DNA from: Erodium maritimum
Lineage: Eukaryota > Streptophyta > Magnoliopsida > Geraniales > Geraniaceae
Direction of reading: 5' to 3'
NCBI GenBank assembly: GCA_963921825.1
Contig: OY997592.1
Location: 51,604,336-51,668,335 of the forward strand
DNA: 64,000 nucleotides
Shown here: positions 60,373-64,000 of the stretch, in pieces
Layout of the letters: the number at the start of each line of letters is the position of its first letter
Numbering within the stretch: position 1 is the stretch's first letter
Translations under genes and position numbers: made by a program
Notes under the pieces: generated by a model
Told to the model about the DNA's origin: nothing
Seen by the model: only the letters and a program-made list of their open reading frames with translations
Database searches by the model: none

Positions 60373-62623
60373 CCCCACACTTAGACTTTTTCTCGCCCCG
60401 AGAAAATCAATACCAGAAGACATCATTACTAAGATAGAACCGGTTAAACCCCGAGGTTCACCTCGATAGGAGGAGTCCGGTACTTCTTTATTCAAGACAT
60501 TAAATATAAAGATGCACGTGCAATGCATGAATCCTAACTCTATTGCATTCCTACAACACTCTATATGATGCATGAAAAAGGCACGAAAAGTAGGTGATAT
60601 TCAAACCCATGCATAGAGGTTCACATGGTTTTTCTCAGAGTCGCCACATGCTAAAAAAAAATCTTACACTCATCAAAGAAGCATATGAACTAATGAATAC
60701 AGTAAAGTAGGACGCTACACACATTAAGGAGTTAACTCTTTCCTTTTAAACTTGCATTCACTCGTTCACCATAACTGTGTGTTTCCTTATTTCCCCATAC
60801 ATGGAGTTTAGAGATTCATATGCTATCATGCTAAACCCATCTCCACTAATTGTAAGGAATCATGGTTAATCAAGAATCAGAAAGGTTTTTAATTTGGCTT
60901 GTAATGTAAGGCTAAGCAAAGGGTAGGGAAGGATAATCAAAAGAAGCTCACAAAACTATCTCAAGACAAAGCTGCTTCATTCTCACACCCATAAAGCATG
61001 TCACACATCCCAAACCCCATGTTTACCATTCAACTCTTGCACTCTCTAATACCATTTTTTTTTCATTGAATAACTAATGACAACAATGATATGTCATAGA
61101 TATCCATAAGTTAACCATTTTTCTGAACCACTATCAAGGCTTACCCCACACTTATTTTTTTCCAAGGGATTTATTTTTCTCTTTTTTTTAATATCCCTTT
61201 TTCTTTTCTTTTCTTTTTCTTTGGGGTAAGGCGATGAAAAAATTATTATCAATACAAACCAATGGCATATTATCTTTCATCACCTTTTTCCTCTTTTGCT
61301 CACTCATTATCCCAAAAACAACCACTCTCAATGAAACAACTAAGCCTAGAGATATGTGTTCAAATAATAATGAGGATATATAAATGAAACAAAAATCACA
61401 TAGGATTGTAATGTCGGGTTAAGAAACGAAATGCTTAGGCTCAAATGGGTGACTAAGAGATTTAATCATGCAAGGGTGGGCAATTTTTAGCTCAAATGAT
61501 CCATAGATGGCCTAAAATCATTTTCCTAAACAACCATGTTCCTTATTCTTATTTCGCCTCGATTGGGTCGTACATGTAGTTCAAGACTCAAGTTACCATG
61601 CATGAGAATCAAAGGCAAACAACACGGGTTATAGCAAACACTCAAAAGCAAGTGGAAGAGTTAATCCTAATGCACGTGCTTTCACTACATATTTGATTCA
61701 CACATGCCCATATACAACCTTGATTTATGCAAGAAATAAGCAATAGCGAAAATTCAATCATCAAATCCTTAGGAACATAAACACTAGATTTGCATATCAC
61801 CAGAAAATATTTTTTTGATTTTTCAAAAAATTTCAATTTTTTTGGATTTTTCAAAAAGTTTATAACACGAAATGATGCATGAGCACACAAAAGAAAACAC
61901 AATGCAATGCAAGGCATACCCCACCCCACACTTTAAAACTAAGCACTGTCCCTAGTGCGACTCTAAACACATATTTACAATCTAAACACATATATATATG
62001 CATGCACAAGATAGATGATAACAATGAAACACCCACACTTTTAGTCAGCATGTATACAATTCACACAACCCTATATGCATAGTCTATCAGCACGGCAATT
62101 CCGGCACTCATGGCCCACTAAATAGCATAAAGGAAGTAAATAGCGATAATAGTGTAAAATAGGAAGGGTAGAGATACTGCCCCTCGAAGAACCGCTACGT
62201 GAACTGTACTGACTGTGGAGATCCGCGTGCATGTATGGATGGAGAGCTCTTCGCCCGAGAGAACCTCCAGGAGGTTCGGCGCCATAATCTGCTCCGCTGA
62301 ACTCATCTCGCTCCCCATGTCATGTGTTGGGTTGCCTCCCAACTAGCGCCTTTGTTTAACGTCGTTAGCTCGACGAGAGGGGTGGCCACTGAAGCCACCC
62401 AAGCACTGCTCCAGAAGCCACTGATCGGCAGAGCTAATGCTGACACATACTCAAACAAAAAACATAAAATGCACGGGAAATAAAAACACAGATTACGCTT
62501 TCCCAAATCTATCAAGCCCTCGCGATGCTGAAATCAGATAATGATCATAAACCACACAGCATGCATAAAAATAAATGATGGGAAAGCGTAAAACACATAT
62601 ATACAAGATGCAAATGCACCCGC

Positions 62624-63897
62624 TCACTGCGAGTGATCAGGAGGGAGGTCCGAGAAATGGCCAGACAGTCCGGACTGGCCACTACCCCACCAGTCAGACC
62701 TCATGCGGGTCTGGATCCAGTCAACAATCATAGGCACGGTGGACAAGGGCCCAAGACTAGAGTCCACCGTGTCGAATCGGGTGTGAACCCTGTCAAATTG
62801 AGTATCCATCCCACCAAATCGGGTCTCGACCCCGTTGAACCGAGTAGATATACCCTGAAATTGGGTAATATACTCATCATGGCAGGTTTCCTGTCTCTGG
62901 AAACCCGCGCGCATCTCCTGTTGGAGAGCAGTGATCTGGGCCGACAGGGCCTCAAACCTAGGATCTCCTTCACCCTCGTCCCCTCTGGGCTCGGGGCCTG
63001 CTGTGCGCATGTCGGTACCCTTAAAAACTTCCCGACCGACATAGATGGATTTAAACATCGTGTGGGCTTCTTGCGGGTTGTCCCAAACCCCAAAATATTG
63101 GGCTAATTGTGTGGCGATCGCCGCACAACTAATCCTCCCAGTAGCCCTTATAGCATGTTGTTCCAATGTTCCATAAGGAGCTTCTCAAAGGGGGCTTGAA
63201 TTCCCTTTTCTAAACAGTGAAGAAGCCGAACCTCCCTATGGTTCACGATGTGTAAGTTATCACTCCGTGTAAAAAGAGTGTAACTCAACAACCTGTGCAT
63301 GTACTTAAGCATAACGGATTTGAGGTTCTTAGCTAGGGGGCTCGAGGTCAGAGGTGTGTTGGGCTCACTAATCTCAGCCCAAGCATCCTCAATTAGGCAA
63401 TAGTCAGGATAACCCCCTTCAATAGGGGCGAACCCACAGGCTTCTCGAAATTCAGATCTGGTGAGTTTAAATACTCGCCCACACAATCTAAATTTCACAT
63501 CTTTGTCACTAAAGATTGGCCGACCAAATGATGTGAGAAACTCAATTGTGAGTTTCTCGTAATGTCGGGGTTCCCAACCCCATAGCCTCGGCCATCCAAA
63601 GGCATTCAGGCGCGCCTTGAACTCGTCAGCAAGACCCAAAGTTCGGGTGACGAACTTAGTATCCAAGAAACGATTTTGCATCGTTCCTCGTCTCAGGTTT
63701 TGTTCAAGGACCTTAATCTCCAATTCATGAGAAAAAATGAGACACGGGTTATTGGGAGTACCTATGTCCGAGTCCGGAGGAATACGAGGTTGTTGGTCCG
63801 CCCTGTTCAAAGTAGAGCTCGTGCCCGGATGAAGAATTTGTAACGGTTGAGGTTGCGATCTCGATGCTTCTCCTTTCCGCTTCTTACTAGGCGCCAT
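62624..63897 (-). pseudogene. Athila ORF-1-type protein gene (fossil)
   Basis: A frame from 63897 starts MAPSKKRKGEASRSQPQ. It continues with the ATHILA ORF-1-like region (RRGTMQNRFLDTKFV, GWEPRHYEKLTIEFLTSF, FRLCGRVFKLTRSEFREACG, LMEHWNNML). A second frame (63166-62624) carries the coiled-coil-like C-terminal part (SAQITALQQEMRAGFQRQET and repeats of TRFxGVxT/TQFDRVHTRFD). The family is known from Athila elements; its function is not settled. The gene is interrupted at least once. Confidence 0.82.
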
Positions 63898-64000
63898 CTG
63901 AAATAGAAAAACCGAGAAAAGATCAAAATAGACAGTGAAAACCCTTTTTTTTCTTCAAAATGGAGCCTTCACTGTTCAGCCACGGAGGTGATCACGGATA

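Larger units (their letters stand above)
59011..64000 (-). mobile_element. Athila-like Ty3 retrotransposon, 3' portion (fossil, runs off the window)
   Basis: Minus orientation. A 1.36-kb LTR (59011-60372) is followed by a polypurine stretch (complement of about 60373-60382, TGTGGGG) and 2.2 kb of non-coding DNA. A recurrent plant retroelement phrase (gttgggttgcctcccaactagcgcc...) lies at about 62327-62370. Then comes an ORF-1-type protein gene. The gag-pol region and the other LTR must lie beyond 64000. The ORF is interrupted at least once, so the copy is probably dead. Age cannot be judged with one LTR. Confidence 0.82.

Overview
This is nuclear DNA from a flowering plant, almost certainly a eudicot. 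The evidence is a two-exon plant calmodulin gene, a myristoylated SnRK1 beta subunit (AKINbeta1/2 type), exons of the plant 20S proteasome subunit PAG1, and a plant-typical repeat load: Copia and Ty3 LTR elements, Athila-like sequence, a TRIM, L1-type LINEs, PIF/Harbinger, MULE-like and hAT DNA. The species cannot be told from sequence alone. Assignments rest on motifs, termini and target-site duplications (TSDs) read by eye; no search was run.

Layout. 1-2.5 kb: the 3' ends of two LINE-type retroposons. 2.5-18.8 kb: four exons of a PAG1-like proteasome alpha gene with intact reading frame and splice sites. A Copia element (TSD CTGAC) lies in one intron and a 7.3-kb L1-type LINE (16-bp TSD) in the next; the LINE is itself split by a young non-autonomous LTR element (TSD AACCT). 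The last proteasome exon is missing: right after a good splice acceptor the sequence becomes an antisense fragment of an alkaline/neutral invertase exon. 20.6-30.3 kb: a cluster of short retroposons with LINE-type tails and clear TSDs but no reverse transcriptase, around a 2.9-kb solo LTR (TSD CGCCT). 30.3-38.5 kb: AT-rich DNA with a tRNA-Glu-like relic, a CTT microsatellite with a minisatellite, a small exon-like frame, a second solo LTR of the same family (TSD GCTCT), and the Ty3-type element it sits in. 38.7-45 kb: a TIR element carrying a GC-rich minisatellite, and two PIF/Harbinger copies.

45.2-52.7 kb is the only clear host-gene island. A calmodulin gene (+) and the SnRK1 beta-subunit gene (-) lie tail to tail and both look intact. 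They are not known to work as a pair: one is a calcium sensor, the other the scaffold and glycogen-binding-type subunit of the energy-sensing kinase. 53.1-58.4 kb: an ORF1-only LINE, a LINE reverse-transcriptase fragment, a hAT transposase relic and a complete 351-bp TRIM (TSD TCAGA). 59.0-64.0 kb: one end of an Athila-like Ty3 element (1.36-kb LTR plus ORF-1-type protein) that runs off the window.

The most unusual themes are the cluster of RT-less, TSD-flanked LINE derivatives, the proteasome/invertase junction, and LTRs and TIR elements that carry private tandem repeats.
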